From DASQGA01 sp035535315 (lineage in GTDB: Bacteria; Actinomycetota; Thermoleophilia; Gaiellales; Gaiellaceae), in the NCBI GenBank assembly GCA_035535315.1, contig DATLQD010000142.1, forward strand, positions 1 to 6,927: a stretch of 6,927 nt of DNA. The letters are read 5' to 3'. Made by a program: the position numbers and the translations under genes. The notes below the pieces were generated by a model. That model made no database searches. It saw only the letters and a list, made by a program, of their open reading frames with translations, and had not been told where the DNA came from. Below, piece after piece: positions 5,770 through 6,927 of this stretch (the stretch's first letter is position 1; the number at the start of each line of letters is the position of its first letter).

Positions 5770-6459
5770 ATGGTCGCCTGCAGGAGGTGCCCCAGCCTGC
5801 GAATCCTGGTCATCGAGGATGAGTCGCGAATCCTTGCGTTCCTCGTGCGCGGCCTCGAGGCGGAGGGATACGCCGTCGACGCGGCCGAGACCGGAGCGGG
5901 CGGGCTCCATCAGGCGCTTCGAGAGGCGTACGACCTCGTCATCCTCGATCTCCTGCTTCCCGGCCTCGACGGCCTGAGCGTCCTCCGCGAGCTGGCGCGA
6001 AACCGGCCCGAGCTACCCGTCCTCATCCTCTCCGCCCGGCGCGACCTGGCGACGAGGCTCCGCGGCTTCGAGCTGGGCGCACGCGATTATCTGGCCAAGC
6101 CGTTCTCGTTCGACGAGCTCGTCGCACGTGTGCGTGTGCAGCTCAAGCAGGTAGGAGCGGCGGACGCCCGGGTGCTGCATGCCGGGGCACTCGCGCTCGA
6201 CATCGCGCGCAGGGAGGCGAGCATCGGCACGCTGGTCACGAACCTCTCCGATCGGGAGTTTCGCCTTCTGCACCACCTCGTCGAGCACGCGGGCGAGGTC
6301 GTGAGTCGCGAAAGGCTTCTCTCCGAGGTCTGGGGGTACAGCTTCGACCCTGGATCGAACGTCGTCGACGTCTGCGTTCGGCGCCTGCGCAAGAAGCTCG
6401 GACCGCAAGCGCCCATCGAGACCGTGCGCCATGCGGGCTATCGACTTCGCGCGGCGTAG
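5770..6459 (+). CDS. OmpR/PhoB-family response regulator
   Basis: 229 residues from ATG 5770. The receiver domain (about 11-125) has the acidic pair E16-D17, phosphoacceptor D60 in ILDLLLPGLDG, the switch Ser88, and K110 in the AKPF motif. A linker leads to a winged-helix DNA-binding domain (about 137-228), with the LSDREFRLL start at 159-167, a recognition helix around 196-210 (VVDVCVRRLRKKL) and the wing ending in HAGYRL. When phosphorylated by its partner kinase it should bind tandem repeats and control transcription; the divergent oxidase operon is the obvious candidate target, and autoregulation is likely. The start is uncertain: the usual RILVIEDE beginning is preceded by AGGAGGT (5782-5788) placed eight bases before an in-frame CTG at 5797, while ATG 5770 has no SD and adds nine residues. 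The gene overlaps the kinase gene by 29 bases. Confidence 0.93.
   Translation: MVACRRCPSLRILVIEDESRILAFLVRGLEAEGYAVDAAETGAGGLHQALREAYDLVILDLLLPGLDGLSVLRELARNRPELPVLILSARRDLATRLRGFELGARDYLAKPFSFDELVARVRVQLKQVGAADARVLHAGALALDIARREASIGTLVTNLSDREFRLLHHLVEHAGEVVSRERLLSEVWGYSFDPGSNVVDVCVRRLRKKLGPQAPIETVRHAGYRLRAA
5782..5788 (+). promoter_or_regulatory. Strong Shine-Dalgarno inside the annotated response regulator start
   Basis: AGGAGGT is an ideal anti-16S match. It lies 12 bases downstream of the ATG at 5770 and eight bases before the CTG at 5797, the codon just before the canonical RILVIEDE beginning. It points to CTG 5797 as the true start, giving 220 residues. Confidence 0.55.
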
Positions 6460-6927
6460 GTTCGTCGAGCTCGTCTGGCTCGTCTTCGCGGCCGCGAACC
6501 TCGTCGCCATGGCCCTGTGGCCGGTTTGGGAGACGATCCCCTTCCACTTCATCTGGGTCAGCCTCACCCTGCTCTATGGCTTCCGGGTCTGGCGGCCGCT
6601 CGCCACCTATCCGCTCCTCGTGATCGTCGCCCTCACGACGGGAAGCCTCATCCTCGCCGACGCCTATCGGGGCGAGCAGCTCTGGGGGGAGCTTTTCGAG
6701 GTGCCGTTGATGTCGGCGATGTTCCTCGCGATGGTGTGGCACGCGCGCCGGCGCCAGGACGCGCTGAACGTGGTCGAGCGGCTCGCCGACGAGCGGGCGT
6801 CTGTCCTTCGGCGCCAGGAGCAATTCCTCCACGACCTTTCACACGAGCTGCGGACGCCGGTGACGATCGCCCGTGGGCACCTCGAGGTCCTTCATCGCCT
6901 CGACGGCGCTCCGGCTCCGGAGGTCAC
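6431..6927 (+). CDS. Sensor histidine kinase (N-terminal part, cut by window edge)
   Basis: 165 residues are visible from ATG 6431, which overlaps the response regulator end by 29 bases. Four hydrophobic helices (about 12-30, 37-54, 59-76 and 88-104) with very short loops make a membrane-embedded input region without a large outer sensor domain. A helical linker (105-130, with coiled-coil character) leads to the H-box HDLSHELRTP (134-143), in which H138 is the phosphorylated residue. The remainder of the dimerisation domain and the ATPase domain lie outside. It should phosphorylate the adjacent regulator. The signal is unknown; a membrane or redox cue fits both the topology and the divergent oxidase operon but is inference. 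No strong SD precedes the ATG, so translation is probably coupled. Confidence 0.92.
   Translation, partial: MRAIDFARRRFVELVWLVFAAANLVAMALWPVWETIPFHFIWVSLTLLYGFRVWRPLATYPLLVIVALTTGSLILADAYRGEQLWGELFEVPLMSAMFLAMVWHARRRQDALNVVERLADERASVLRRQEQFLHDLSHELRTPVTIARGHLEVLHRLDGAPAPEV

Noticed and set aside
1..6927. Search for tRNA, rRNA, CRISPR, insertion sequence or phage elements
   Set aside because: No repeat-spacer arrays, transposase motifs, terminal repeats or RNA gene signatures were seen; nearly the whole window is accounted for by respiratory and regulatory genes.

Overview
The window is a high-GC stretch of bacterial chromosome holding a respiratory oxidase operon on the minus strand and, divergent from it, the start of a two-component regulatory operon on the plus strand. 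The GC-rich codon use, overlapping gene junctions and gene content would suit a soil or sediment Actinomycetota (Thermoleophilia-like) or a Chloroflexota-type organism. That placement is a guess and no marker gene settles it.

Minus strand, read from 5673 down to 1. First comes a C-family (cbb3-type) heme-copper oxidase subunit I with every metal ligand in place. Next is a membrane-anchored diheme cytochrome c in which a CcoO-like domain is followed by a second, CcoP-like c-type domain and an unrecognised C-terminal tail. Four small genes follow: a signal-peptide plus one-TM protein, a two-TM protein, a soluble protein with the look of an antibiotic-biosynthesis-monooxygenase (dimeric alpha/beta barrel) fold, and a one-TM protein. 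Last is a second, divergent heme-copper-oxidase-like membrane protein that leaves the window still open. Gaps are 4 and 11 bases and the other junctions overlap, so this is almost certainly one transcript.

The last protein is the most unusual item. It aligns by eye with the oxidase core but appears to have lost one CuB histidine (HH to HE) and the low-spin heme ligand of the tenth core helix (HAH to HAQ). It also carries a threefold repeat that can be read directly in the sequence.

Plus strand. An OmpR-family response regulator starts about 100 to 125 bases from the oxidase start, and its stop overlaps a sensor histidine kinase that runs off the right edge. The short divergent region holds three GTCAT-type direct repeats with an exact 11-base period, as expected for an OmpR-type binding site. 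The oxidase start codon sits in the loop of a perfect 8-bp inverted repeat.

Working model (inference): the two-component pair regulates the oxidase operon. The diheme cytochrome passes electrons to the cbb3-like subunit I, and the small membrane proteins and the second oxidase-like protein are accessory or alternative core subunits of the same complex. CcoS, CcoG, CcoH and CcoI homologues and a separate ccoP are not in the window.
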